39,821 nucleotides of DNA, from the NCBI GenBank assembly GCA_028690555.1, contig JAQVBA010000004.1:1-39821 (forward strand), given 5' to 3'. Of this stretch, positions 16,263 to 25,397 are shown piece after piece. The position numbers were made by a program, and so were the translations under genes. Source of the stretch: Acholeplasmataceae bacterium (GTDB lineage: Bacteria > Bacillota_I > Bacilli_A > Acholeplasmatales > Acholeplasmataceae). The notes under the pieces are model-generated. The model was not told the origin of the DNA. It was given only the letters and a program-made list of their open reading frames with translations, and ran no database searches. Within the stretch, counting starts at the first letter, position 1, and each line of letters opens with the position of its first letter.

Positions 16263-17774
16263 TTGAAAAAGATATTATATGGTTTTCTACTGATTGGATT
16301 TGCTATATTGCTTGTTGGATGCAAACCTAATGCATACGATTCATTAAAAGAGACCAATCCACAACATGATATTTATTATCAAATCTTTGTGAGATCATTT
16401 GCAGATAGCAATAATGATGGCATTGGCGATTTAAATGGGATTAAAGAAAATCTCGATTACTTAAGTGATTTGGGAGTCACCGCTTTATGGCTTTTACCCA
16501 TTCATCCTTCCCCTTCTTATCACGGCTATGATGTCAAAGATTATTTAGATATCAATCCCGAATATGGAACGATGGATGATTTTGAATCGCTCATTGAGGC
16601 AGCAAAAGATGAAGGGATTAAAATCGTCATCGATTTAGTCATTAACCATACATCAGATCAACACCCATGGTTTATAGATGCTAACTCTTCAACGAGTTCG
16701 GCGTATCGAGACTATTATATTTGGCAAAATGGGAATGCTTTTGAATCTTTTGTTGGTGGAATGAAAGATTTGAATTTCCAAAATCAAGAAGTCATCGATG
16801 AAGTAAAATCAATCATGGATTTTTATTTGGAAAAAGGAGTTCATGGATTTAGAATTGATGCGGCTAAGCATTTGATTGAAAGTTCAAATCCAACCTTTGA
16901 TAATACCTTTTTACTTTTAGAATTGAATCAACATATGAAAGAAAATTATCCGGATAGTTTTATCGTGTCAGAAGTATTTGAATATTTCTACCCGATGGTT
17001 GCGGATTATTATATTGGCTCTGACTCAGCATTTAATTTCTATGCCGCCCAACAAATTTGGGAGAAGGTTGGGAGATTAAATAGCCGTTATTTATTGGCAT
17101 CAAATCTTCATAAAGTATATGAAGACTATCGTGATGTTGATCCTGATTTTATTGATTCACCATTTTTAACCAATCATGATCTAGACCGTTTAGCATCTAC
17201 TGAAGGTTTTATCAATCAACCTGATAAATTGGCTTTAGCAGCTAGAATTTTATTGACACTCCCAGGTAGCCCCTTTATTTACTATGGGGAAGAGTTAGGA
17301 ATGAAGGGATATAGAGATTATAGTCAAGATGGGAAAATTGTTCCAGGTTATGGCATTGCTTATGATGAATTTAGAAGAACCCCATTTTTATGGGGTGATG
17401 AAAATAAAAACACCACGTGGTTTCCCGATTCTGCAAATAGCGAAACACCTTCATTAGAAGAACAAAAACTTGATGAGACATCACTATTTATGGTTTATAA
17501 AACAATGATTTCATTTAGAAAAGACCATCCTGCCTTAATGTTTGGTAATGAGTATCTTCCTTATGGTGGAAATGATGGTCAAATACAAGGTTATATTAGA
17601 AGTTATCAAGATGAAAATGTAAAACAAGCCCTTATCGTTATTCATAATTTATCATCTGATGCTTATACACTGACTTTTGAAGGCGGTACTGTGGTTTATG
17701 GTTCAAAAGATATGGCACCTTTTGGCACTGTGATTATCGAAATTGATTATGAAGATATTGAGGTGTATGCCTAA
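16263..17774 (+). CDS. Extracellular alpha-amylase family (GH13) lipoprotein
   Basis: Hydrolyses alpha-glucan chains at the cell surface. The signal peptide ends in the lipobox LLVGC (Cys20 lipidated). The GH13 barrel shows IYYQIFVRSFADSNNDGIGD, DLVINHTSDQHPWF, GFRIDAAKH (nucleophile Asp199), VSEVFE (acid Glu237) and TNHDLDR (Asp306). The NNDGIGDL motif and domain size resemble oligo-1,6-glucosidase/alpha-amylase subfamilies, so exact bond specificity is open. 503 residues. It starts at TTG 16263 directly after the RDD stop, with AAGGG seven bases before. It overlaps the next gene by one base (TAATG). Confidence 0.94.
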   Translation: MKKILYGFLLIGFAILLVGCKPNAYDSLKETNPQHDIYYQIFVRSFADSNNDGIGDLNGIKENLDYLSDLGVTALWLLPIHPSPSYHGYDVKDYLDINPEYGTMDDFESLIEAAKDEGIKIVIDLVINHTSDQHPWFIDANSSTSSAYRDYYIWQNGNAFESFVGGMKDLNFQNQEVIDEVKSIMDFYLEKGVHGFRIDAAKHLIESSNPTFDNTFLLLELNQHMKENYPDSFIVSEVFEYFYPMVADYYIGSDSAFNFYAAQQIWEKVGRLNSRYLLASNLHKVYEDYRDVDPDFIDSPFLTNHDLDRLASTEGFINQPDKLALAARILLTLPGSPFIYYGEELGMKGYRDYSQDGKIVPGYGIAYDEFRRTPFLWGDENKNTTWFPDSANSETPSLEEQKLDETSLFMVYKTMISFRKDHPALMFGNEYLPYGGNDGQIQGYIRSYQDENVKQALIVIHNLSSDAYTLTFEGGTVVYGSKDMAPFGTVIIEIDYEDIEVYA

Positions 17775-18583
17775 TGTTTCTAGTCAAATATTTAAGGTAT
17801 TCGTTTGATTTTAAAAATATTTTCAACTATGTTAATGAAAAAACATGGAAAGTCATCCTGTATTTTGTGATTCTAAGCTTCATTGCTATATTTCCATCAA
17901 ACTATAAAATTATATCTGAACAAGGATGGCGCTTAGATTTCATTGAAGAAAGTTTTATGGCAGAAACACCCACATGGGATTTACCTGATCAGTGCACCAT
18001 TATAGGTGGAACTTTTGAGTGTAATACAAATACTGAAACGATATTAACTCATCTAGATATTACATTTGTATTTAACGCACAAGAAGGAAGAGAAGCACTG
18101 GATCAAAAAACAATCTTGTTTTACAAAGATAAAATCGTCTATCAAAATGCTGAAGGCGATTACATGATTGGAAGTAACTATCAAGGATTTACCGATGTTT
18201 TATCTTTTCGAGAACTTGATTTGATGCAAGGTGAAGAAAAAGCACTTGCTTACAAAGAATTTGGTGCACAAATTGAAGCAAGTTTCGGCAGTTACATCGT
18301 GTTATATTCTGTTTTGGTTAACACAGTCACAACTCTAGGTACTTATATCTTATATTTAGTGTTACTTGGGTTAATTTTACAGCTTTTTAGATTTGGCTAT
18401 TCCAACTTTATGAATTATTTGCAATCCATAAAGTTTTTAGTTTTTCTCATGGGAGTCCCCACATTAATTGGCTTTGTGGTTGGTATGATAGAACCTGCAT
18501 TTGGTGCGGTTTTGTTCCAATTCTCAATGGGGATTATCGCCATGCTTGTGATGTTATTTTATGGAAAGAAGTATTTTGCATAA
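17774..18583 (+). CDS. DUF1189 (MalA-like) membrane protein
   Basis: 269 residues. A hydrophobic segment near 25-42 is followed by an extracytoplasmic region of about 130 residues (QGWRLDFIEESFMAE ... FGAQIEASFG), then three or more hydrophobic segments to the C-terminus. This layout and YLRYSFDFKNIFNYV at the start fit DUF1189, whose streptococcal member is called MalA in maltodextrin operons. The biochemical role is unknown; proximity to the amylase supports a role in glucan uptake or sensing. Translationally coupled to the amylase gene (TAATG). Confidence 0.8.
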   Translation: MFLVKYLRYSFDFKNIFNYVNEKTWKVILYFVILSFIAIFPSNYKIISEQGWRLDFIEESFMAETPTWDLPDQCTIIGGTFECNTNTETILTHLDITFVFNAQEGREALDQKTILFYKDKIVYQNAEGDYMIGSNYQGFTDVLSFRELDLMQGEEKALAYKEFGAQIEASFGSYIVLYSVLVNTVTTLGTYILYLVLLGLILQLFRFGYSNFMNYLQSIKFLVFLMGVPTLIGFVVGMIEPAFGAVLFQFSMGIIAMLVMLFYGKKYFA

Positions 18584-18613
18584 AAAAAGGAATCCCTAAA
18601 TGGAATTCCCTAG

Positions 18614-18635
18614 AAGGTGCTTTGGCACCTTTTTT
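18614..18635. terminator. Terminator after the amylase operon, shared with the minus-strand lipoprotein gene
   Basis: AAGGTGC and GCACCTT pair around TTTG, followed by a T run. A second, weaker inverted repeat containing GGAAT and ATTCC lies just before it (about 18589-18610). Confidence 0.8.
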
Positions 18636-19032
18636 ATTTATCAAATATTAAATTATTTTCTTGGAGCTTTAATCCAAAATTATCTTCATTTAAATTAACG
18701 TCATAAGTAAGATAACCATAGTCATTTTGTTCATTTCCAAAGGCTTCTTCACTTGAATAGAAATAGATGGTTAAAACCCTATGGGATTGTCCAATGGTAT
18801 TAAAGTTTTGTTCATAGATTAGACTTGCAGAAGAATAAGCAATTTCTGTAAGTTCATCTTTAATGGTTAATTCAAATGGAATGACAATATAAGCCTCAAT
18901 TGAGCCATCTTCAATGACTTCATCCATCAATAATACATCAACGTCAATAGGCTCTCCTTCATAAATACTGTTACACCCAAAAAGAAGGATAGAAATCATG
19001 AAAAGTAGTGGAACTAATACAATTTTTCTCAT
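18634..19032 (-). CDS. Small lipoprotein of unknown function
   Basis: 132 residues with a lipoprotein signal ending LLFGC (Cys20). The rest is a soluble, mostly beta-rich, acidic domain (EPIDVDVLLMDEVIEDG, YIVIPFELTIKDELTE). I do not recognise a family. Its ATG is two bases after the pulA stop and its GGAGG lies within the pulA end, so it is translationally coupled to the secreted pullulanase. It could be a surface partner of that enzyme, an inference from position only. Confidence 0.8.
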   Translation of the reverse strand: MRKIVLVPLLFMISILLFGCNSIYEGEPIDVDVLLMDEVIEDGSIEAYIVIPFELTIKDELTEIAYSSASLIYEQNFNTIGQSHRVLTIYFYSSEEAFGNEQNDYGYLTYDVNLNEDNFGLKLQENNLIFDK

Positions 19033-19034
19033 GA

Positions 19035-21965
19035 TTAGTATCCTCCCTTTCTATTGACAAGATTGACATTGAATCGACGTCCCTCTACAATGACTGTAAA
19101 GAAGTCAATGGAAGCTTTACCATCTTTTGTCGTTCTGACGGTGACGGTATAACGTGCTGGGATTTTTGTGTTAATGAGGCTTTGATATTCAATTTCAGCA
19201 TCTTCAATGAGTGTTGTCAAGTTACTGTTGATATCATAAGATTTTTTAGCAGGAACGATGACTTCTTTTTGATTAAATCCAACGGCAAGCTGTTGTTCAA
19301 CCAAAATAGTGGTTGTGTGACTTAATGCAAAAGCAATGCCAGAAATAATTTCACCGTGATCTAAGGTTGGACCTTCTGCAGTGGTTAAGATTCGATAGAA
19401 CTTTTCTGGATCAAGATCAACTAAAGTTAATCCTGATTTTGGATTTGCACTATGGATGACAATCAGATCAGGAGTTCCATTTTCACCAGCAATCTTAAAA
19501 GCAACCGCTTGATCACCACTATCTGTTTCTAAGAATGAAAGACGTGTATTGATGCTTGATGCATCGGTCATTCTAAAGTGATCATAGGTTTTTCTAATTT
19601 GAATAAGTGCTTTATAGTATTCAAAAACATCGACATAATCGGCTTTTCGATCCCATCTTAGTTGATTGACATCATCAGGTGATTCATAGGAATTATGATC
19701 AAACCCACCGGTAGGTAGAGGTTTTGAACGCATCATTTCAGCACCTGCATGAATAAATGGGATTCCTTGAGCCGTTAAAATGATGGCATTTGCTTGAATT
19801 TGCATATCGCGAATATATGTATTAGATACACCGGTAAGTTTTAATTTGTCGTATAAGGTATTATTATCATGAGCAGTGACATAATTGATGGTTTGATCTG
19901 GTGTTTCTGCAAATGTTGAGACTTCAGTAATCCCAGGATATGAAATTCCACCTACTATCCCATATTTCACTTTTTGGATGATGCCATCATTGACTTTACC
20001 TTGAACAAATCCACCTTCGTTTGCTGTCCACACAGAACCTTTGACTGCATCTCTTGTGTGGTCATTAAATGCGCCGACATGATTTAGATTAGATAAGTTT
20101 TGTTGGTTGGCTGAGATGGATGAATCCATTTGAGAAGTACCACCCATCCAAGGTTCACCATAAACAACTATCGTTGGATCAATTTCATATAACTTTTCTT
20201 TAATTAAATTCATGGTTTCAACATCATGAAGCGCCATAAGATCAAATCTAAAACCAGAAAGATTATATTCATTGGCTAAGAATAAGACTGAGTCCACCAT
20301 AAATTTTTGCATCATCGATCGTTCTGAAGCTGTTTCATTACCCGTACCAGAACCGTTAGAGAATCCTCCATCATTTGTCAGTCTATGATAATAACCAGGA
20401 ACGATTTTATGGAAATTCGAGGTTTGAGATTCACCGGTATGATTATAGACAACATCCATAATGACTCTAATATCCTCATTGTGAAATGCTTGAATGACTT
20501 GTTTAAATTCATTAATTCTGGTGCCACCATCAAATGGATTTGTTGCATATGAACCTTCTAGTGTATTAAAGTGATAAGGCATATAACCCCAGTTAAATAT
20601 TTTCGTATAGTTTGGGTTCTCATAAGCTTCAATTTCATCCACATAACCAAAATCAAAAATAGGGAGAAGTTGAACGGCATTGACGCCTAGTTCAACAATG
20701 TGATCAAGACCCGTAGTTACAGTTTTTCCATCTTTTGAAAAAGTGGTACCTTTTTCAGTAAGACCTAAAAATCTTCCTCTATAGGATTCATGACCATTCC
20801 ATGAACTGTGCGTCGTTAAATCTCTGACGTGAAGTTCATAGACTATATAATCTGTTAAATTTGTAATCGTATCCGGACGGCTGTTATATGTCCAGTTTTC
20901 AGGATTTAATTGACTAAAATCAACAATCATGCCACGAAGTCCATTTGCACCTGTGGAATAGGTATAAGGATCTGTGACTTCATAAGTATTGCCATCATTG
21001 GTGACACTAAATGTATAGTATTTGCCATGAAGATGACCATCTAGTTTGATTTCCCATGCACCATTTTCAATTTGGTTTAACTCATGGGTTTCATAAGGTG
21101 TTTCTTCTAAATGCTCACTTCCAGAATTATCATAATTTGGATGTCCTTGGTTGTATAAATTTAAGGTTACACTTTCACTAAGGGGTGCCCATAATCTAAA
21201 GATGGTTTGATTATTATCAAATGAGACTCCAAGCGTACCAGTATACGTATAAGCTTGTTCAAACATTGGTGTATCATAAAGATTTTCTAAGGATACAACT
21301 TTTTCTAAGACACGATTATCTGGATAGGTTGCAACAACTTTATACGTTTTTTGAATATCCAAGTTTTCAACTTCGATGGCAAAACTTCGTGTTGTAGGAA
21401 TACCATTGTAAATTTCTACATCGCTTTCAAATATTTGGAAAGCTTCAGGAATTTCAGAAACAACGGTGATAATACGTCCATCTTCATCAAAATAACTTCT
21501 AAGGATCTTTGCTCGATAATCAGGAATATGATTTGCTAAATCAGAAGTAGAAGTACCGATTCTTAAATCTCCTTCAACAAAATAAGCATGAGCCTTTCCA
21601 TCGATGATTTCGATATTTGTTAGATCAATAAAGCGATCGCCACCCACTTCACGATATCCCTCCCATCCACCTTGCTTAATAATGATACCTACTTGGGTCG
21701 TTTCTGGGAAATTGGGATAGCTTTCAGTTAAATTGACTTCATAAAATACACCGTGTTCATCTTTGTTTTCTATGGAGAAATCAAATTGAACACCACCTCC
21801 ATCTTTTGGAGCTTTTGGCCATAGCCAGAAATTAAAGTTTTCATAGTTGTCATCATAACGGTAATAATGAACAACCAAATGGGTAGGGAGCGTACTTGCT
21901 AACGTTGTGATGCCAAATCCAAGCGTTATAAACAGTAAAAGCACCCATGCGACTAGTTTTTTCAT
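19035..21965 (-). CDS. pulA: Secreted type I pullulanase
   Basis: Debranching enzyme cutting alpha-1,6 bonds of pullulan/amylopectin, outside the cell. 976 residues from ATG 21965. The upstream TTG at 21980 is part of the AGGAGG ribosome site, so it is rejected. The signal peptide MKKLVAWVLLLFITLGFG...TLAS has no lipobox. Order: CBM41 about 29-140 (VVHYYRYDDNYENFNFWLWP), a linker domain about 150-230, CBM48-like about 240-340, and a GH13_14 barrel from about 370. The barrel has FNWGYMPYHFNTLEGSY in place of the YNWGYDP motif, Asp575 (GFRFDLM), Glu604 (YGEPW) and Asp700 (TAHDN). A beta C-terminal part follows. No surface anchor is seen. It forms an operon with the small lipoprotein downstream. 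Confidence 0.95.
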   Translation of the reverse strand: MKKLVAWVLLLFITLGFGITTLASTLPTHLVVHYYRYDDNYENFNFWLWPKAPKDGGGVQFDFSIENKDEHGVFYEVNLTESYPNFPETTQVGIIIKQGGWEGYREVGGDRFIDLTNIEIIDGKAHAYFVEGDLRIGTSTSDLANHIPDYRAKILRSYFDEDGRIITVVSEIPEAFQIFESDVEIYNGIPTTRSFAIEVENLDIQKTYKVVATYPDNRVLEKVVSLENLYDTPMFEQAYTYTGTLGVSFDNNQTIFRLWAPLSESVTLNLYNQGHPNYDNSGSEHLEETPYETHELNQIENGAWEIKLDGHLHGKYYTFSVTNDGNTYEVTDPYTYSTGANGLRGMIVDFSQLNPENWTYNSRPDTITNLTDYIVYELHVRDLTTHSSWNGHESYRGRFLGLTEKGTTFSKDGKTVTTGLDHIVELGVNAVQLLPIFDFGYVDEIEAYENPNYTKIFNWGYMPYHFNTLEGSYATNPFDGGTRINEFKQVIQAFHNEDIRVIMDVVYNHTGESQTSNFHKIVPGYYHRLTNDGGFSNGSGTGNETASERSMMQKFMVDSVLFLANEYNLSGFRFDLMALHDVETMNLIKEKLYEIDPTIVVYGEPWMGGTSQMDSSISANQQNLSNLNHVGAFNDHTRDAVKGSVWTANEGGFVQGKVNDGIIQKVKYGIVGGISYPGITEVSTFAETPDQTINYVTAHDNNTLYDKLKLTGVSNTYIRDMQIQANAIILTAQGIPFIHAGAEMMRSKPLPTGGFDHNSYESPDDVNQLRWDRKADYVDVFEYYKALIQIRKTYDHFRMTDASSINTRLSFLETDSGDQAVAFKIAGENGTPDLIVIHSANPKSGLTLVDLDPEKFYRILTTAEGPTLDHGEIISGIAFALSHTTTILVEQQLAVGFNQKEVIVPAKKSYDINSNLTTLIEDAEIEYQSLINTKIPARYTVTVRTTKDGKASIDFFTVIVEGRRFNVNLVNRKGGY

Positions 21966-22036
21966 AATGAACCTCCTCAAGTTTAATATACCATGTTGAC
22001 ACGGGAATTCTTATTTTAATGATAGCGATTTCAAAA

Positions 22037-22050
22037 AGAAAACGGTATCA
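22037..22050 (+). promoter_or_regulatory. LacI/CcpA-type operator in the pulA divergent region
   Basis: AGAAAACGGTATCA matches TGWAANCGNTNWCA at 13 of 14 positions. It lies just upstream of a TTGAAA (minus strand, 22029-22034) that may be the pulA -35. Confidence 0.5.
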
Positions 22051-22063
22051 CACTGATAGAATT

Positions 22064-22077
22064 CTAAAGCGTTTACA
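22064..22077 (+). promoter_or_regulatory. LacI/CcpA-type operator before the starch-binding protein gene
   Basis: CTAAAGCGTTTACA matches the same consensus at 12 of 14 positions. Its last six bases, TTTACA, can serve as the -35 of the rightward promoter, with TAAGAT at 22096-22101 (18-base spacing) as a weak -10. Binding would block the promoter. Confidence 0.5.
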
Positions 22078-22148
22078 TTTTTGCTTTATCTATGATAAGA
22101 TGAAATTGTCAAGATGATTACCATCTTTAACTATTAAGGAGGAAAACA

Positions 22149-23963
22149 ATGAAGAAAGTATTATTAGTTCTTCTACTTGTTGCAGCATTCGGTCTCTTCG
22201 GAGTTCGTGCATTTGCAGAAGGAGAAGGTACAGGAAACGTAGTTATTCATTTCAAAGCTTGGGATGAAGACTATACTGAACTCGGTTCATGGGCTTGGGG
22301 CGGACCTGCCGCAGGTAAAGTTTATGATGGACTCGATGATTTCGGTGCATACTGGGAATACAACGATATTCCAATTGATGTTGAAATAGGATTTATTGCC
22401 GTCCTATGGCCAGGTGGTGCAGGCCCAAATTGGGATGCTAAACTAACTGGTGATGTGAAGATTGCTCCGAATTCAATTGTAGAAGGTGAAACAACGCACA
22501 TTTATGTATTTGAAGGTGCAGTCACTAGTGATGATCATCCAGGGTATTATATTGCTCAACCAGATAAATTAAATATGCTTGTGATTTATTATGACTCAAC
22601 AGGAGCATATGAAGAAAAACTTGGTGTCCATGCATGGGGTTGGGTTGATATCGCACCAAGTTGGGGCGATCCATATCCAATGACAAATGCTGGTAAAACA
22701 GCTGCTGGATTAGATGTTAAAGCATTAATGCTATCTGCGGATGCAGCAGGTGCCGGTTTATTAGTTTATGCTGGCGATGATGCAACAAAGAAAACTGGCG
22801 ATGTGAAGCTTGATGATTCAGGCGCAGCTGTTGCTGGTGATGTTGGTATTGCATATGTCGTTGGTAAAGGTGATGCTTACACTGCAGGTGATAACGTATT
22901 CTATAATGATTACGCAGCATTTGCTGAAGAAGCATTCTCATTTAAGTTAATGGCATTTGATGCTGCTGAAATGAGTGGTACTTATGCAGTTGATCCACAA
23001 ACTATTATTGTGAAGACAAGTGCTCCAATTGCTTCTCCATATCCAACAGCAGATGATAAAGATGCAGCAAGAGCTATTATTGAAAGCTGGTTCAAAGTGT
23101 ATGAAACAGGTTCAACTACGCCACTTGCAATTGAAAGAGTTGACTTTGCATCATCTAATACAACATTGAATCAATTCGTTGTCATTTTAGAAGATGAAAT
23201 GGATAACACTAAGAATTACGAATTATTCTTCAACTTGAATCAACCAGATGAAACATTAGAAGTTGCAAAAGAAATTTCAGTGACTATTAATGTTACAGTT
23301 CCTGAAAATACACCTGAAGGTGCAGCAATTAGTCTTGCTGGTAATATTACAGGTAACGGATGGACTCCTGGTCTTGAAGCGTTTACTGCAACTCAAGTTG
23401 GCGATACACTTGTTTACTCAGTGACATTCAATGTTTCAGTGACGGATCCATTTACTAATTTTGAATACAAATGGACAAGAGGTTCATGGGATAATGATGA
23501 ATTCATTGCTACAAACCGTCCATTAGTAATTCCAAATAACGTGGATTCAATCGTATTTGAAGATGAAGTAGAAGCTTGGAAAGACATTGATGCTCCTGCT
23601 GAACAATATGATGCTCCAGTACGTGTAGCAACATTAAATGTTAAAGCATCCATTATGCTTGCCATGGATACTGAAGCTCCAGAAATTCAATTCATTTCAC
23701 CAACAAATATCGTAGGTAAAGATGCATCTGAAAGAATTATTGAAGTTGCTTGGGGTGTTCCATTCAATCAAAACTCATTCCCAAGATTTAGAGCAACTGA
23801 TGATCGTGATGGCGATTTAACTTCATTCGTATTCGTACCAAAAGGTGATTTCTCGGTATTGAATACAGCAAAAGAAGGCGACTACACAATTATGTTACAA
23901 GTCAGCGACAAGTGGGGTAATGTCACTCAAGAGACATTCATCTTCCGTGTCGTTAAGGAATAG
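22149..23963 (+). CDS. Secreted non-catalytic starch-binding protein (CBM41 x2, CBM20-like, Ig-like)
   Basis: 604 residues with a cleavable signal (to about AFA, 23) and no lipobox. Two CBM41-like modules follow: NVVIHFKAWDEDY..GSWAWGG (about 28-135) and LNMLVIYYDSTG..VHAWGW (about 140-290). Next are a pullulanase-type linker domain (about 290-370) and a CBM20-like module with NITGNGWTPG and FEYKWTRGSWDNDE (about 374-485). Last is a DUF5011-like Ig domain with RATDDRDGDLTSF and GDYTIMLQVSDKWGN (about 505-604). There is no glycosidase barrel. I infer it captures starch near the cell for the pullulanase, amylase and MalE. The N-terminal half resembles the front of the divergent pulA product and may derive from it. 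GGAGG stands before ATG 22149. First gene of the malEFG unit. Confidence 0.85.
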   Translation: MKKVLLVLLLVAAFGLFGVRAFAEGEGTGNVVIHFKAWDEDYTELGSWAWGGPAAGKVYDGLDDFGAYWEYNDIPIDVEIGFIAVLWPGGAGPNWDAKLTGDVKIAPNSIVEGETTHIYVFEGAVTSDDHPGYYIAQPDKLNMLVIYYDSTGAYEEKLGVHAWGWVDIAPSWGDPYPMTNAGKTAAGLDVKALMLSADAAGAGLLVYAGDDATKKTGDVKLDDSGAAVAGDVGIAYVVGKGDAYTAGDNVFYNDYAAFAEEAFSFKLMAFDAAEMSGTYAVDPQTIIVKTSAPIASPYPTADDKDAARAIIESWFKVYETGSTTPLAIERVDFASSNTTLNQFVVILEDEMDNTKNYELFFNLNQPDETLEVAKEISVTINVTVPENTPEGAAISLAGNITGNGWTPGLEAFTATQVGDTLVYSVTFNVSVTDPFTNFEYKWTRGSWDNDEFIATNRPLVIPNNVDSIVFEDEVEAWKDIDAPAEQYDAPVRVATLNVKASIMLAMDTEAPEIQFISPTNIVGKDASERIIEVAWGVPFNQNSFPRFRATDDRDGDLTSFVFVPKGDFSVLNTAKEGDYTIMLQVSDKWGNVTQETFIFRVVKE

Positions 23964-23974
23964 GAGGTCCAATC

Positions 23975-25309
23975 ATGAAAAAATTATTAACAGTACTAGT
24001 TGTATTACTAGCTGCATTTGCACTTGTTGCATGTGGACCTAAAAATGAAGGCGAACTTATTGACTTCGGTGACACATTCGTTCAAAAATCAAAAATCCGT
24101 GTTTGGATTGATGATGAAAATGGCGAATATATGGAAGCAGTCATTGCTGAATTTAACAAATTATATCCAAATATCGTTGTTGAACATCAACACATGGGTT
24201 CAGTTGATTCACGTGAATTATTAAAGACTTTCGGTCCTTCTGGTAATGGTGCTGACGTCTTCCAATTCCCACATGACCATATGGCTCAAGCGGTTTTAGA
24301 AGATTTAGTTTATCCACTTCCAGCTGCGACTCAAACATTATTAAACGAACGTGCACATGAACTTGGTATGAGCATTGCAACGTTAACTTATGACGAAATT
24401 GCTAAATCTTTCGATCCAGCATCTCCAAATGCTGTTGAAAGAGTTTATGGTGTTCCAATGAGTGTTGAATCCGTTGGCTTATATTACAACACTGATTTAG
24501 TGACTTCTGTTCCTACAACTTACGAAGCTTTATTAGCTGAAGTTGCTGCATGGAATGCTGAAGCTGCAGCAGATGGTTCTGGCCGTACGAATGCTGAAGC
24601 AGGTTTATTCGGTCTTGCAATATCAAGCCATTGGGCAGATAGTTATTTCAATCAACACATTTATTCAGCATTTGGATTCTATCCATTTGGTGATGAATTA
24701 AATGATCCTTCTGCCGTTGGTTATGTCAATGCAGCAGACGCACTAACTTGGATGATTACTGAACTTAAACCATTAACAACTGGTACAGGTAACCATAACT
24801 CAGTGACTGGTGGAACAAACTTTGAAGAAGGTAAAATTCCTTATATCATTGCTGGTCCATGGAACATGGAAGCTTATGATGCAGCAGGTGTAAATTACGC
24901 AGTTGCTCAAATGCCAACGATTAATGGCGAAGCTACACAAACATTTGCTGGTGCAATTATTGCAGCTGTTTACAAGTATTCAGAAAATAAAGAAGATGCC
25001 ATTAAGTTTGTTGAATTCTTAAATTCTGATATCGCAATGGAACTTCAATATCAATTCAAGAAGAAATTACCAGCACTTAAATCAGATCTACTTGCAAATA
25101 TCGAAGGTGTTAGTGATAATGCGAAGTTATTAGCAATGTCACAACAATTAGAAACATCCGTTCCAATGCCAGTCATTCCTCAAGTTACATATTATTGGGG
25201 ACCAGGCGAAACAATGGTTATTGATGTTTGGAATAATGGTAAGGCAGTTGCAGACGCAGTTGCTGATGCAGAAAAATCTTATCGTACATTAGCTGGTTTA
25301 GCTAGTTAA
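23975..25309 (+). CDS. malE: Maltodextrin-binding lipoprotein of ABC transporter
   Basis: An extracellular solute-binding protein (family 1), 444 residues, with lipobox ALVAC (Cys20). Typical features are VWIDDENGEYMEAVIAEFNKLYP near the start, GVPMSVESVGLYYNTDLV, and FEEGKIPYIIAGPWNMEAY. Lipid-anchored at the outer face of the membrane, it hands maltodextrins to the MalF/MalG channel encoded next. ATG 23975 is 11 bases after the previous stop with GGAGG before it. The specificity for maltodextrin is inferred from the neighbouring genes. Confidence 0.93.
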   Translation: MKKLLTVLVVLLAAFALVACGPKNEGELIDFGDTFVQKSKIRVWIDDENGEYMEAVIAEFNKLYPNIVVEHQHMGSVDSRELLKTFGPSGNGADVFQFPHDHMAQAVLEDLVYPLPAATQTLLNERAHELGMSIATLTYDEIAKSFDPASPNAVERVYGVPMSVESVGLYYNTDLVTSVPTTYEALLAEVAAWNAEAAADGSGRTNAEAGLFGLAISSHWADSYFNQHIYSAFGFYPFGDELNDPSAVGYVNAADALTWMITELKPLTTGTGNHNSVTGGTNFEEGKIPYIIAGPWNMEAYDAAGVNYAVAQMPTINGEATQTFAGAIIAAVYKYSENKEDAIKFVEFLNSDIAMELQYQFKKKLPALKSDLLANIEGVSDNAKLLAMSQQLETSVPMPVIPQVTYYWGPGETMVIDVWNNGKAVADAVADAEKSYRTLAGLAS

Positions 25310-25340
25310 TCATTCGTTGATTTAAATTCAAACTAAAGAT

Positions 25341-25386
25341 GAGGCGGCTTGTTAAAAACAATGCCGCCCTCGTTTATAGTTTTTTA
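25341..25386 (+). terminator. Hairpin between malE and malF, possible attenuator
   Basis: A GC-rich stem (GAGGCGGC pairs with GCCGCCCTC, one bulged base) extends through TTGTT/ACAAT to an AAAA loop and is followed by a T-rich stretch. It sits between malE and malF and could lower permease expression relative to the binding protein. Confidence 0.65.
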
Positions 25387-25397
25387 TGGAGGGCAAC

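Noticed and set aside
21966-21980. TTG 21980 as start of pulA
   Set aside because: The TTG overlaps the AGGAGG that serves ATG 21965, and it would put Arg-Arg-Phe before a normal signal peptide.
22717-22941. Minus-strand open frame opposite the starch-binding protein, rich in His/Gln/Leu
   Set aside because: A shadow of the Ala/Gly/Asp-rich coding strand; no start signal.
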